In this document: one piece after another, positions 52,145 through 61,110 of the stretch
Layout of the letters: each line of letters opens with the position of its first letter
Numbering within the stretch: position 1 is the first letter of the stretch
Assembly: GCF_004795035.1 (NCBI RefSeq)
Contig: NZ_SSBK01000005.1
Location: 62,001 to 126,000 of the forward strand
DNA length: 64,000 nt
DNA from: Streptomyces sp. A0958
GTDB lineage: Bacteria > Actinomycetota > Actinomycetes > Streptomycetales > Streptomycetaceae
Direction of reading: 5' to 3'
Translations under genes and position numbers: made by a program
The notes under the pieces: generated by a model
Database searches by the model: none
What the model was told of the DNA's origin: nothing
The model's input: only the letters and a program-made list of their open reading frames with translations

Positions 52145-53233
52145 TCAGAAGGTGAGGACCGGCTTGACCACGCTGCCGTCCCCCATGGCGGCCGCGGCCC
52201 TGCCGATCTCCTCGAACGGGAAGGTGGTGACCAGCCGGTCGAGCGGGAAGAGGCCGCGCCGGTGCAGGGCGACCAACTCGGGGATGAAGCGACCGGGGTC
52301 GGAGTCGCCCTCGATCACCCCATGGACCCGTACGCCCTTGGCGAGCAGGCCCGTCACGTCGAAGGCCACCTCGCCGCCGAGGCCCAGCAGGGCGAGTTCA
52401 CCGCGCGGCCGCAGGGCGCCGACGGCCCGGCGGACCATCTCCGGGCGGCCGGTGGTCTCCACGACGTGGTGCGCGCCGCCGCCGGTCAGCTCGCGCAGCG
52501 CCGCCGCCAGGCCGTCCCCGGGGGCCAGGGCAGCCGCCGCGCCGAGCGCGGTGGCCAGTTCCCGGCGGGAGGCGACCGGATCGACGGCCACCACCGGATC
52601 GCAGCCCACGGCGACTGCGGCCATCAGCGCGCTCAGGCCGACCCCGCCGGCGCCCAGGACGACCAGCGAGGAACCCGGTGCGGGCCGCAGCCGGTTGAGC
52701 ACCGTACCGGCGCCCGTCTGGCCGCCGCAGCCCAGTGGGGCCGCGACCGGGGCGGGCAGGTCGGACGGCACCTGGACGACGCCGCGTTCATGGACGACGG
52801 CGTACGTGGCGAAGCTGGACTGGCCGAAGAAGCCGGCGTGCAGCGGCGCGCCCGCCATGGACAGGGGTGTGGTGCCGTCGGCGCGGCCCCCGGAGAAGTT
52901 CAGGGTCTGCGCGGCGAGGCAGTAGGCCGGGTGGTCCGCCGCGCACTGTTCGCAGGCCCCGCAACTGGCGAACGTGAGGCAGACGTGGTCGCCCGCCGCG
53001 ACGCCGGTCACCTTCGCACCCACCGCCTCGACCCGGCCGGCGCCCTCGTGGCCGAAGACCATCGGGGTGAGGTGGCGCGGCCAGGTGCCCTGCATCGCGA
53101 GGTCGGTGTGGCAGAGGCCCGCCGCCGTCATCCGCACCAGCACCTCGTGCGGGCGCGGGTCCTGGAGGTCCGCGTCCCGGACGGTGAACGGGGCGCCGGG
53201 GGCGTCGGTGACCGCCGCGCGGACGTGCCTCAC
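52145..53233 (-). CDS. Zinc-dependent alcohol dehydrogenase, medium-chain family
   Basis: 362 residues from a GTG. The catalytic zinc ligands lie in GLCHTD (Cys near 39) and FGHEGAGRVE (His near 60). Four structural-zinc Cys lie in CGACEQCAADHPAYC. The Rossmann motif is VLGAGGVGLSALMAAVAVGC, with VVAVDP indicating NAD. The layout matches class III-like actinobacterial dehydrogenases acting on primary or long-chain/terpenoid alcohols. It overlaps the DUF4334 gene by GTGA, so the two are translated together. Confidence 0.9.
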   Translation of the reverse strand: MRHVRAAVTDAPGAPFTVRDADLQDPRPHEVLVRMTAAGLCHTDLAMQGTWPRHLTPMVFGHEGAGRVEAVGAKVTGVAAGDHVCLTFASCGACEQCAADHPAYCLAAQTLNFSGGRADGTTPLSMAGAPLHAGFFGQSSFATYAVVHERGVVQVPSDLPAPVAAPLGCGGQTGAGTVLNRLRPAPGSSLVVLGAGGVGLSALMAAVAVGCDPVVAVDPVASRRELATALGAAAALAPGDGLAAALRELTGGGAHHVVETTGRPEMVRRAVGALRPRGELALLGLGGEVAFDVTGLLAKGVRVHGVIEGDSDPGRFIPELVALHRRGLFPLDRLVTTFPFEEIGRAAAAMGDGSVVKPVLTF

Positions 53234-53730
53234 GCGCCCTCGCCGGCGGCGGGCGGTGCCTCGGAGGCCCGCTCCAGGAAGAAGTAGTAGAACGGGCCCT
53301 CGGCGGGGACCCCCTTGGCGTTCATGATCCCCATCAGCGTCGTCCCGTCCACCCGCTTGAAGTGGTCGAAGACCGGTCGGCCGTCGTAGACCATGGTGGC
53401 CGTCGACTCGCCGCGGAACTCGACCGTCCAGAGGCTGGCCTCGCCCTGGCCGAGTTCCAGGTTGGAGTACAGCTCGCCCGCCGTGTTGCGGCACATCAGC
53501 GGCTTGGCGTCGTGCACGGAGGCGAACGTCTTGCCGTACCAGTCGGCCTCGGCCAGCATGCCTTCGAGCGGGTGGCCGGTGCGGAACTCGCCGCCCTTCC
53601 ACTCGCCGAGTATGTCCTGCGGACGGACGGTGTCCAACGCCGTCCATACGGCGTCGAGTTCGCCGGGATCGATCAGGCCGCTCCTCTCCCGCAGTTCCTG
53701 GAACCGGGCGCGGGCGTCGAGCACGTTCAT
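53230..53730 (-). CDS. GXWXG/DUF4334 domain protein
   Basis: 166 residues. ILGEWKGGEFRTGHPLEGML contains the GEWKGG (GXWXG) motif, and DWYGKTFASVHDAKPLMC, VYDGRPVFDHFKRVDGTTLM and the aromatic FYYFFLER complete the DUF4334 fold. Family function is unknown; a small-ligand-binding beta-barrel is likely. It is the middle gene of an operon with TetR 42 bases upstream and alcohol dehydrogenase overlapping downstream. Confidence 0.85.
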   Translation of the reverse strand: MNVLDARARFQELRERSGLIDPGELDAVWTALDTVRPQDILGEWKGGEFRTGHPLEGMLAEADWYGKTFASVHDAKPLMCRNTAGELYSNLELGQGEASLWTVEFRGESTATMVYDGRPVFDHFKRVDGTTLMGIMNAKGVPAEGPFYYFFLERASEAPPAAGEGA

Positions 53731-53772
53731 TCGGGTGTCCTCTCGTCGGTGCTGCCTCGTCGGAGCGGGGAT

Positions 53773-54414
53773 TCAGGGTGTGGCCGCCGGGGGGTGGCCC
53801 ACGGTGCCCAGACTCAGCAGGACGTGCCGTTCCGCGACCTCCTCGGCGGTGAGCGGACCGTCCGCGCGGAACCAGTTGGCGACTCCCTGGCACATGGTGA
53901 GCACCGCGCGCACGGCGTCGGCGGGGATCGGTGTGCTGAACACGCCCCGGGCGCGGCCCGCCTCCACCGTGTCCAGCAACATGTGTTCGAGGTAGTCGCG
54001 CAGGGCGACGTATCGGGCCCGGTTCTCCGGCTCCAGGCTCCTGATCTCCGTGTCGAGGAAGGCCAGTTGGCGGCGGTGGGCCATGGAGAGCACGATCGAC
54101 TCGACCATGCCGCAGTACCGTGCCAGCGGATCGTCCCCGGCCTCGGCGGCCGCGGCCCGGCAGCGGTCCAGGACGTCCTTGATGGACGTCTCCAGCAAGG
54201 TGGCCAGTAGGGCCTGCTTGTTCTCGTAGTGGTAGTAGAGCGCGGGCACGGTGACGCCCACCCGGCCGGCGATCTCCCGGACCGAAGTGCCGTGGTAGCC
54301 GTGCTCGTTGAACGCCTCCATGGCGCGCATCAGGATCGGGTGCAGGTCGAGCGGTCGGTAGGAGCGCCAGTGCTCCGCGGGCGGCGCCATGTCGTGGCTG
54401 GTCTCGGTGCTCAA
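53773..54414 (-). CDS. TetR-family regulator of the alcohol dehydrogenase operon
   Basis: 213 residues. The helix-turn-helix is AMEAFNEHGYHGTSVREIAG with VGVTVPALYYHYENKQALL; the ligand domain matches the TetR_C_33-like group. I chose the TTG at 54414, five bases after GAGGAG; an ATG lies eight codons later. It heads the operon with DUF4334 and alcohol dehydrogenase and is divergent from the F420-type oxidoreductase. Two related TTAGCG sites lie between the starts. Confidence 0.87.
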   Translation of the reverse strand: MSTETSHDMAPPAEHWRSYRPLDLHPILMRAMEAFNEHGYHGTSVREIAGRVGVTVPALYYHYENKQALLATLLETSIKDVLDRCRAAAAEAGDDPLARYCGMVESIVLSMAHRRQLAFLDTEIRSLEPENRARYVALRDYLEHMLLDTVEAGRARGVFSTPIPADAVRAVLTMCQGVANWFRADGPLTAEEVAERHVLLSLGTVGHPPAATP

Positions 54415-54487
54415 CTGCTCTCCTCGGGACGGGCGGCGATCGGCGACTTCGTGCGGCCCGTGCGTCGCAGGTGCCTCGTTCCACGTG

Positions 54488-54503
54488 CTTAGCGCTCGAT
54501 CAG
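54488..54503. promoter_or_regulatory. TetR-type half of a paired operator, TetR-proximal copy
   Basis: CTTAGCGCTCGATCAG matches 13 of 16 positions of the site at 54610-54625. It lies 74 bases upstream of the TetR start. Confidence 0.5.
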
Positions 54504-54609
54504 GGAACTCCGGCGGTCAGCGTACTGCCTGCTCCCGATTCTCCGGTAGATGCCCGTAAAAACTCGTGGTGTACGGGGAGTTGACCACCTGTCTGCGCAC
54601 TCCTACGTT

Positions 54610-54625
54610 CTTAGCGAACGCTCAG
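54610..54625. promoter_or_regulatory. TetR-type operator CTTAGCGAACGCTCAG
   Basis: The arms CTTAGCG and CGCTCAG are inverted with one mismatch around AA, the AGCG-NN-CGCT pattern common for actinobacterial TetR sites. It lies 52 bases before the oxidoreductase ATG, so it probably controls that gene and the lipid operon. Confidence 0.65.
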
Positions 54626-54676
54626 TAGACCCGGACCGGGTGGAGGTGTGCGTGTCGCACGCCGAGAGAGGAACCC

Positions 54677-55702
54677 ATGGAACTGTCCTCACCCCTGACG
54701 TACGCCGGCGACCCGCGCGCCGCCGCCGACCGGGCCGCCGGCCTGGAGTCCGCGGGACTCGACGCGGTCTGGGTGGCGGAGGCGTACGGCTTCGACTCCC
54801 CGACGGTCATGGGGTACCTGGCCGCGAAGACCGACCGGATGCGGATCGGCTCGGCCATCGTCAACGTCTACTCGCGCACCCCCGCCCTGATCGCCCAGAC
54901 CGCCGCAGGCCTGGACGCGATCAGCGAAGGCCGCGCCCTCCTCGGCGTCGGCGCCTCCGGGCCGCAGGTGGTCGAGGGCTGGCACGGCCGCCGCTACGAC
55001 CGCCCGCTCGGCCGCACCCGCGAGGTCATCGAGCTGTCCCGGCGGATCTGGCGGCGCGAGGTGATCGAGCACCACGGGATCACCGACCTGCCCCTGCCCC
55101 CGGAGAAGGGCGGCACCCTCGGCAAGCCGCTGAAGCTGCTGAACCACCCGGTCCGCGACACCATCCCGGTCTACGTCGCGGCGCTGGGCCCGGCCAACGT
55201 ACGGATGACCGCCGAGATCGCCGACGGCTGGCTGCCGTTCCTGTACGTCCCCGAGCGCGCCGCCGACGTCTGGGGGAAGGCCCTGCGCGAAGGCGCCGCC
55301 GGGCGCGACCCCGCGCTCGGCCCGCTCCGGGTCGTGGCGGGCGGCCTGCTGGCCATCGGCGACGACGCCGAGTCGGTCCGCGACCTGATGCGCCCCACCG
55401 TCGCCCTCTACGTCGGCGGCATGGGCGCGCCCGGCCGCAACTTCTACCACGATCTCGTCTCCTCCTACGGCTACGAGGGCGAGGCGGTGGCCATCCAGGA
55501 GCACTACCTCGCCGGCCGCAAGAAGGAGGCCGAGGCCGCGGTCCCGGCCGAACTGCTGGAGCGCCTGTGCCTGGCCGGTCCCGAGGGGTACGTCCGCGAC
55601 CGCGTCGAGGTCTTCCGCGAAGCGGGCGTGACCATGCTCAACGTCACCCCTGTGGGCCCCGACCCCGCCCGGCTGATCGAACGCGTCAGGAGCTGGCTGT
55701 GA
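54677..55702 (+). CDS. LLM-class F420-dependent oxidoreductase
   Basis: 341 residues from an ATG after GAGAGGAACCC. A luciferase-like TIM barrel with GLDAVWVAEAYGFDSPTVMG, RMRIGSAIVNVYSRTPALIA and LLGVGASGPQVVEGWHG, typical of F420-using members; MTAEIADGWLPFLYVPE is another family signature. It probably reduces or oxidises a lipid or terpenoid intermediate. It is followed 49 bases later by the acyl-CoA synthetase gene in the same direction, so the two may form an operon. Confidence 0.88.
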   Translation: MELSSPLTYAGDPRAAADRAAGLESAGLDAVWVAEAYGFDSPTVMGYLAAKTDRMRIGSAIVNVYSRTPALIAQTAAGLDAISEGRALLGVGASGPQVVEGWHGRRYDRPLGRTREVIELSRRIWRREVIEHHGITDLPLPPEKGGTLGKPLKLLNHPVRDTIPVYVAALGPANVRMTAEIADGWLPFLYVPERAADVWGKALREGAAGRDPALGPLRVVAGGLLAIGDDAESVRDLMRPTVALYVGGMGAPGRNFYHDLVSSYGYEGEAVAIQEHYLAGRKKEAEAAVPAELLERLCLAGPEGYVRDRVEVFREAGVTMLNVTPVGPDPARLIERVRSWL

Positions 55703-55751
55703 CCGCGGCGGATGCCACCGCACCCCGTCCACCATCCGCAAGGAGGCCCCG

Positions 55752-57575
55752 ATGACACGCACCACCGGCGACCTGCCCGAAGCCCCGGCCGACCGCACGC
55801 TGCCCCAGCTGCTGGCCCGCAACGCACACACGTACCCGCAACTGCCCGCGCTCTCCTGGCGGTCGGCGGGCACCGGCGGCGGCTGGTCGACGTACAGCTG
55901 GGCAGAGGTCGAGGAGCACACCCGTACCCTCGCCGCCGGCTACCGGACCCTCGGGGTCGGCCCCGGCGACCGCGTCCTGCTGATGATGCCCAACCGGCCC
56001 GAACACTGGCTGTCCGACCTGGCCCTGGTCCGGCTCGGCGCGGTCCCGGTCAGCGTCTACGGCACCGCGGCGCCCGAGCAGATCACGCACATCGCCCGCA
56101 ACTGCCGCGCCCGCCTCGCCGTGGTGGACGGGTCGGCGCAGGTGGCGGTGTGGGAGCCGCTGCTGACCGACGCCGACACCCCGCTGGAGCGCCTGGTGGT
56201 GGCCGAGCCGGGGGCGGAGGGCGGGCACGTCCCGTACACCGCCCTGCTCCGGGAGCCGGCGGCGGAGGGGAACGCCGGGGAACTGGACACGGCACGCCCC
56301 GAGGACCCGCTGACCGTCGTCTACACCTCCGGCACCAGCGGCGAGCCCAAGGGCGTCGTCCTGACCCACCGCCAGGTGATGTCCAACGCGCTCGCCCTGG
56401 ACGCCGTGGTGGAGCTGCCGCCGCACGTCGAGCACATCTGCTACCTGCCGTTCGCCCACATCGCCGAACGGATGCTGGGCATCTACCTGCCCTGCCACCG
56501 GGCCTCGCACGTCTACCTCTGCGCCGACCCGGCGAGCGTCGCCGGCGTGGTGCGCGAGGTGCGCCCCGCGCAGTTCTTCGGTGTGCCGAGGATCTGGGAG
56601 AAGCTGTCCGCGACCGTGCGCGGCATCCTGTCGCTGATGCCGGCCGAACAGCGGGCGGTCATCGAGGAGGCGTTCGAGATCGCCCGCGAGCACGTCGGAC
56701 ACCGCGAGCGGGGCGAGACACCGCCCGCCGAGCTGGAGAAGCGCTACACCCAGGTGCGGGAGGACGTGCTGCTGCCCATGCTGGCCGCCGGCGGACTGGA
56801 CCGGGTGACCTGGTCGGCCAGTGCGTCGGCGCCGATGTCGGTCGACGTGGTGAGGTTCTGGGCCGGATTCGGCATCGTCGTCATGGATGCCTGGGGGCTG
56901 ACCGAGACCACCGGGGTGGCCACCAGCAACAGCCCGCGGGCCGGGTTCCGGCTCGGCTCGGTCGGGCGCCCGGTGGAGTCCGTGGAGGTCCGGGTCGCCC
57001 AGGACGGGGAGATCCTGGTGCGGGGCGCGTCCGTCTGCTCCGGATACCTCCGGCCGGACGGTTCGGTGCTGCCCGCCGTGGACGACGACGGCTGGCTGGC
57101 CACCGGCGACATCGGTCGGATGGACGAGGACGGCTACCTCTGGCTCACCGACCGCAAGAAGGAGATGATCATCACCTCCACCGGCAAGAACGTCTCGCCG
57201 GCCCTGGTCGAGAACGCGCTCAAGGAACACCCGCTGATCGGCCAGGCCATGGTGCACGGCGACAACCGCTCCTACCTGGTCGCCCTGCTGGTCCTCGATG
57301 CGGAGGCCGCCCCCGCCTGGGCCGAGGCCAACGGCGTCCACGTCGACGGGGGACTGGCCGGGCTGGCGGAGCACCCGGCCGTCCGGGCGGAGACGGACCG
57401 GGCGGTCGCCGCCGCCAACGCCCGGCTCAACCGCAGCGAGCAGGTCAAGCGCTACGAGCTGCTGGCCGAGGAATGGGGTCCGGCGACCGGCGAGCTGACG
57501 CCGTCGCTGAAGATGCGGCGCCGGATCATCCGGGACAAGTACGCCGACTCGCTGTCCGGGCTCTACCGGGACTGA
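55752..57575 (+). CDS. Long-chain acyl-CoA synthetase (AMP-binding, FadD15-like)
   Basis: 607 residues from an ATG after AAGGAGG. The ATP-binding P-loop is VVYTSGTSGEPKGVVLTHRQ (about residues 193-212). The linker/A8 region is GWLATGDIGRMDEDGYLWLT, and the catalytic Lys region RKKEMIITSTGKNVSPALVE follows. The sequence CYLPFAHIAERMLGIYLPCH and the helical insert after EKRYTQVREDVLLPMLAAGG match long-chain ligases. It activates a fatty or isoprenoid acid to its CoA thioester, feeding the dehydrogenase on the opposite strand. Confidence 0.92.
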   Translation: MTRTTGDLPEAPADRTLPQLLARNAHTYPQLPALSWRSAGTGGGWSTYSWAEVEEHTRTLAAGYRTLGVGPGDRVLLMMPNRPEHWLSDLALVRLGAVPVSVYGTAAPEQITHIARNCRARLAVVDGSAQVAVWEPLLTDADTPLERLVVAEPGAEGGHVPYTALLREPAAEGNAGELDTARPEDPLTVVYTSGTSGEPKGVVLTHRQVMSNALALDAVVELPPHVEHICYLPFAHIAERMLGIYLPCHRASHVYLCADPASVAGVVREVRPAQFFGVPRIWEKLSATVRGILSLMPAEQRAVIEEAFEIAREHVGHRERGETPPAELEKRYTQVREDVLLPMLAAGGLDRVTWSASASAPMSVDVVRFWAGFGIVVMDAWGLTETTGVATSNSPRAGFRLGSVGRPVESVEVRVAQDGEILVRGASVCSGYLRPDGSVLPAVDDDGWLATGDIGRMDEDGYLWLTDRKKEMIITSTGKNVSPALVENALKEHPLIGQAMVHGDNRSYLVALLVLDAEAAPAWAEANGVHVDGGLAGLAEHPAVRAETDRAVAAANARLNRSEQVKRYELLAEEWGPATGELTPSLKMRRRIIRDKYADSLSGLYRD

Positions 57576-57603
57576 GCCGGGGCGCCCGCTTCGTCCCGGG
57601 CGC

Positions 57604-57668
57604 GGCGGGGCGGCCGTTCACCGCGGCCGTCCCCCCGCGCCCCGGCCGTTCACCGCGGCCGCCCCGCC
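57604..57668. terminator. GC-rich hairpin region between convergent acyl-CoA genes
   Basis: GGCGGGGCGGCCG at 57604-57616 pairs exactly with CGGCCGCCCCGCC at 57656-57668. Inside it GGCCGTTCACCGCGGCC occurs twice as a direct repeat, so alternative stems are possible. Confidence 0.6.
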
Positions 57669-57677
57669 CCGGCCGTC

Positions 57678-58817
57678 TCAGAGGCCGTACGTCTTGCCGA
57701 TGACGTCCCGCTGGATCTCGCTGGTCCCGCCGTAGACCGTGGAGACCACCGCGGCCCGCAGATGGCGTTCCATGTCGAACTCCGTGGTGTAGCCGTAGCC
57801 GCCCATCATCTGCATGCCTTCCAGGGCGGCCCGCTTGGCGGTCTCGGTCACCTTCAGCTTGGCCATCGACGCCTCGCGCGGAAACAGCTTGTCCGGCTGC
57901 GCGTCGCAGTCCAGAGCCACCTCCCGCACCAGTAGCCGGGCGCACTCGATCTCGGTGGCCAGGTCGGCGATCCGGTGCCGCAACGCCTGGAAGGAGCCGA
58001 CGGGCCGGCCGAACTGCTCCCGTTCGCGCACATGGCCGACCGTGTCGTCGAAGGCGCGGCGCGCCAGGCCCAGCATGTTCGACGCCAGGAAGAGCCGCTC
58101 GTAGTTCAGCCCGGCCATCAGCTGCCGCCAGCCGTCGCCCACCTGCCCGACGACCGCGTCCGCGGGCAGCCGCACGCCGGTGAGGAAGACGTCGTTGACC
58201 TCACGGCCGCCCATGGTGTCGATGGGCCGGATCTCCACGCCCGGGGTGCGGGCGGGCAGATGGAACATGGTCAGACCGCCGTGCTTGTCCTCGCCGGTGC
58301 GGGCCACCAGCAGGATGTGCTCGGCGCAGTGCGCGTTGGAGATCCAGGTCTTCTGGCCGTCGATCACCCACGTGCCGTCCGCATCCTGCCGGGCCCGGCA
58401 GCGCAGCGCGCCGACGTCCGACCCGGCCCCCGGCTCAGACATGGCGATGGACAGCACGTCACCGCGCACGACCCCGGACAGCACCTGCCGCCGCCGCTCC
58501 TCGGCGCCGAACTTCTCGTACGCCTTCGCGGCGATGACGGTGGTGATGAAGCCCCCGGCCGGGACCATCCCGTACGAGGTCTCCTCCAGGAACAGACAGG
58601 CGTCGGCCAGCCCGCCCCCGGCGCCTCCGTACTCCTCGGGCAGGCACACCCCCAGCCAGCCCAGCTCGGCGAGCCTCCCGTACAGCTCGGGGTTGTGGGC
58701 CTCGCGGCCGGCGGCGGTCAGCGCGTCGCGCTGCTCCCGGGTGGCGCACTCCCGCTTGGCGAAATCGCGGATGGCCGCGACGAAACCGGCCTGTTCCTCG
58801 GTGAGGCGACTGCCCAT
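57678..58817 (-). CDS. Acyl-CoA dehydrogenase
   Basis: 379 residues from an ATG after AGGAGGACCTG. The order is an N-terminal helical domain (LGWLGVCLPEEYGGAGGGLA), a FAD-binding beta domain (SIAMSEPGAGSDVGALRCRA, WISNAHCAEHILLVART) and a C-terminal helical domain (FGRPVGSFQALRHRIADLAT). The loop usually reading YEGT is YGGTSEIQR, so the catalytic base is not there. A Glu in GLNYERLFLASN fits the alternative position used by isovaleryl- and long-chain dehydrogenases. It converges on the acyl-CoA synthetase and is divergent from a TetR gene. Confidence 0.92.
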   Translation of the reverse strand: MGSRLTEEQAGFVAAIRDFAKRECATREQRDALTAAGREAHNPELYGRLAELGWLGVCLPEEYGGAGGGLADACLFLEETSYGMVPAGGFITTVIAAKAYEKFGAEERRRQVLSGVVRGDVLSIAMSEPGAGSDVGALRCRARQDADGTWVIDGQKTWISNAHCAEHILLVARTGEDKHGGLTMFHLPARTPGVEIRPIDTMGGREVNDVFLTGVRLPADAVVGQVGDGWRQLMAGLNYERLFLASNMLGLARRAFDDTVGHVREREQFGRPVGSFQALRHRIADLATEIECARLLVREVALDCDAQPDKLFPREASMAKLKVTETAKRAALEGMQMMGGYGYTTEFDMERHLRAAVVSTVYGGTSEIQRDVIGKTYGL

Positions 58818-58908
58818 CAGGTCCTCCTGGGGTCGGAAGCGTGTTACTAAGAGATGGTAGGCGTTTCATTGGCTCATCGGGAGGGGGTTCGCCGGTATCG
58901 TGAGCGGC

Positions 58909-59535
58909 ATGAGAACTGACACGAACGACTCGGCGCTCACCAGGGCCCTCGCCGAGTCGGAGACGGAGGACCCGACGGCGCGGCGGATTCTCGACGCCGC
59001 GCTGGAGCAGTTCACCCTGCTGGGCCTGCGCCGCTCCTCCGTGGACGACGTCGCCAAGCGGGCCGGAGTCTCCCGGGTCACCGTCTTCCGGCGCTTCCAG
59101 ACCAAGGACAACCTGGTCATGGCCACCCTGCTGCGTGAACACGGCCGCTTCTTCCAGCGGCTGGACGCGGCGGTGGCCGCGCTGCCCACCATGGAGGAGC
59201 GAGTCGTCGAGGGCTTCGTGGTCGCCCTCCGCCACACCCGCGCCCACCCGCTCTTCGGCGGGCTGCTGCGCCTGGAGCCCGAAGTGGTGCTCCCGTACAT
59301 GACCGTGCAGGGCGGCTCCACGCTCTCCGCCACCGTCGCCTACCTGACGGGCCATCTGCGCCGCGCCCAGCAGGCCGAGGGCCGCCCCGACGAGGACCCG
59401 CGGCCGGTCGCCGAACTCATGGTGCGGGTGGCCGTGTCCTTCCTGCTCAATCCCGCCAGTTGCATCGAGATGGACGACGAGGAGCAGGCCAGGGCCTTCG
59501 CCCGCCGCTACCTGGCCCCGCTGCTGAACGCCTGA
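58909..59535 (+). CDS. TetR-family regulator, divergent from the acyl-CoA dehydrogenase
   Basis: 208 residues. The helix-turn-helix is ILDAALEQFTLLGLRRSSVD with AGVSRVTVFRRFQTKDNLVM. The ATG at 58909 lies about eight bases after TATCGT, so the transcript is probably leaderless; a GTG three codons earlier is possible. It is divergent from the acyl-CoA dehydrogenase and converges on the aldehyde dehydrogenase, so it may regulate either. GTTTCAT at 58863-58869 matches half of the palindrome before the aldehyde dehydrogenase. Confidence 0.87.
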   Translation: MRTDTNDSALTRALAESETEDPTARRILDAALEQFTLLGLRRSSVDDVAKRAGVSRVTVFRRFQTKDNLVMATLLREHGRFFQRLDAAVAALPTMEERVVEGFVVALRHTRAHPLFGGLLRLEPEVVLPYMTVQGGSTLSATVAYLTGHLRRAQQAEGRPDEDPRPVAELMVRVAVSFLLNPASCIEMDDEEQARAFARRYLAPLLNA

Positions 59536-59541
59536 CGGGCC

Positions 59542-59558
59542 GGCCGCCCCCGGCGGCC
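59542..59558. terminator. Small hairpin between convergent TetR and aldehyde dehydrogenase genes
   Basis: GGCCGCC pairs with GGCGGCC around a CCC loop. Stable but short, and there is no T-run. Confidence 0.4.
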
Positions 59559-59583
59559 CTCCCGCCGGGCCCACCCCGGCCGT

Positions 59584-61068
59584 TCAGCGGCGCCGGTGCA
59601 GCGCCCGGGCCATCCGGATCGCGCGCTCCCGCGTGGCGGCCGGCACCTCGAAGGAGGTCAGCGCGATCGGCGGAGCGAACCGCTGCACCGTCATCGACTG
59701 CACGGAGGTGAAGGCGCGCAGTCCTTCCTCGCCGTGAATCCGCCCGAATCCGGATTCCTGCGCACCGCCGAACGGCAGCGCGGGCACCGCCGCGAAGCCC
59801 AGCACCGAGTTCACCGACACCGCCCCCGCGCGCAGCCGCGCCGCGATCGCCGCCCCGGCGCGCCCGCCGCGGCAGAACACCGCGGCGCCGAGCGCGTAAC
59901 GGGAGGCGTTGGCCCGCTCCACCGCCTCGTCCACGCCGGCCACCGCGTTGATCGCCACGACCGGCCCGAAGGTCTCCTCGGTCATCGCCGCCGCGTCCTC
60001 CGGCACCCCGGTCAGCACGACCGGCGCGACGTACGGGGCGCGCACCGACTCGGGCCCGCCGAGGAGAGCCCGCGCACCCGCCGCGACCGCCCCGGTCACA
60101 TGCCCCTCCACGATCGCGACCTGGCCCGGCAGCGTCATCGGTCCGTAGGCGGCTTCCGCCTCGGCGCCGGGGCGCAGCTTCCCGGCCCGCTCGACCACCC
60201 GTTCGCACAGGGGTGCGTGGATCTCGCGCACCGCGTACACGCGTTCCACGCCCGCGCAGGTCTGGCCCGCGTTGCTCAGCGCACCCCAGACGATGGCGTC
60301 GGCGGCGGCGTCCAGGTCGGCGTCCGCCGTCACGATCACCGCGTCCTTCCCGCCGCACTCGGCGAGGAACGGTGTCAGTGTCTCGGCGCACACCGCCATC
60401 ACCTCGCGGGCCGTCCCCGGCGAACCGGTGAACGCCAGCTTGTCGACCCCGGACCTGGCGAGGGCGTCCCCGGTGGACGCGGGCCCGGTGACGGTGGTGA
60501 GCAGCCCGGCGTACTCGGGTACGGCGGCGTCGAAGAGTTCGGCCGGCAGGAGCCCGGTGGCCGGGGTCAGTTCGGACGGCTTGAAGACGACGGCGTTGCC
60601 CGCCGCCAGGGCGTAACCGATGGAGCCCATCGGGGTGTACAGGGGGTAGTTCCAGGGGCCGATCACGCCGACCACGCCGAGCGGCCGGTGCACCAGCGAG
60701 GCCCGCTGGTGGACGGTGAACAGCCCGGTGCCCACCTTCCGCCGGCGCAGCACGCGCTCCGCGTTGCGGGCGGCCCAGGCCAGGTGTTCCAGCGTGAGTA
60801 CGACCTCCAGCGCGGCGTCGCCGGCCGGTTTGCCGGTCTCTTCGGTGATGGTCCGGGCCACCGGCTCCAGATCGGTGGCGAGGGCCTTCTTCCAGCGCAG
60901 CAGGTGGTCGCGGCGCCGCGACGCCGGCAGCGCCGCCCAACCGGCCTGGGCGGTCCGGGCCCGGGTGAGGGCGCGGGAAACCTCTTCCGGCCCGTCCACC
61001 GGGTGTTCGGCGATCTGCTCGCCGGTTGCGGGGGAGCGCGTGGTGAAGGTCGCGGCATCGTCGGTCAT
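59584..61068 (-). CDS. Aldehyde dehydrogenase family protein
   Basis: 494 residues from an ATG six bases after GGAG. Features are GPWNYPLYTPMGSIGYALAA (oxyanion/cofactor loop with the catalytic Asn), VFKPSELTPATG, LAFTGSPGTAREVMAVCAET (NAD loop), LAECGGKDAVIV with the general-base Glu, and the nucleophile Cys in SNAGQTCAGVERVYA. The C-terminal SVNSVLGFAAVPALPFGGAQ is usual. It oxidises an aldehyde to an acid in the cytoplasm; with the neighbouring alcohol dehydrogenase and acyl-CoA ligase it could complete alcohol-to-acyl-CoA conversion. Confidence 0.92.
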   Translation of the reverse strand: MTDDAATFTTRSPATGEQIAEHPVDGPEEVSRALTRARTAQAGWAALPASRRRDHLLRWKKALATDLEPVARTITEETGKPAGDAALEVVLTLEHLAWAARNAERVLRRRKVGTGLFTVHQRASLVHRPLGVVGVIGPWNYPLYTPMGSIGYALAAGNAVVFKPSELTPATGLLPAELFDAAVPEYAGLLTTVTGPASTGDALARSGVDKLAFTGSPGTAREVMAVCAETLTPFLAECGGKDAVIVTADADLDAAADAIVWGALSNAGQTCAGVERVYAVREIHAPLCERVVERAGKLRPGAEAEAAYGPMTLPGQVAIVEGHVTGAVAAGARALLGGPESVRAPYVAPVVLTGVPEDAAAMTEETFGPVVAINAVAGVDEAVERANASRYALGAAVFCRGGRAGAAIAARLRAGAVSVNSVLGFAAVPALPFGGAQESGFGRIHGEEGLRAFTSVQSMTVQRFAPPIALTSFEVPAATRERAIRMARALHRRR

Positions 61069-61110
61069 CGGGGCTCCATTCCAGGGGAGTACCGTGTGAG
61101 TCGAAGATAC

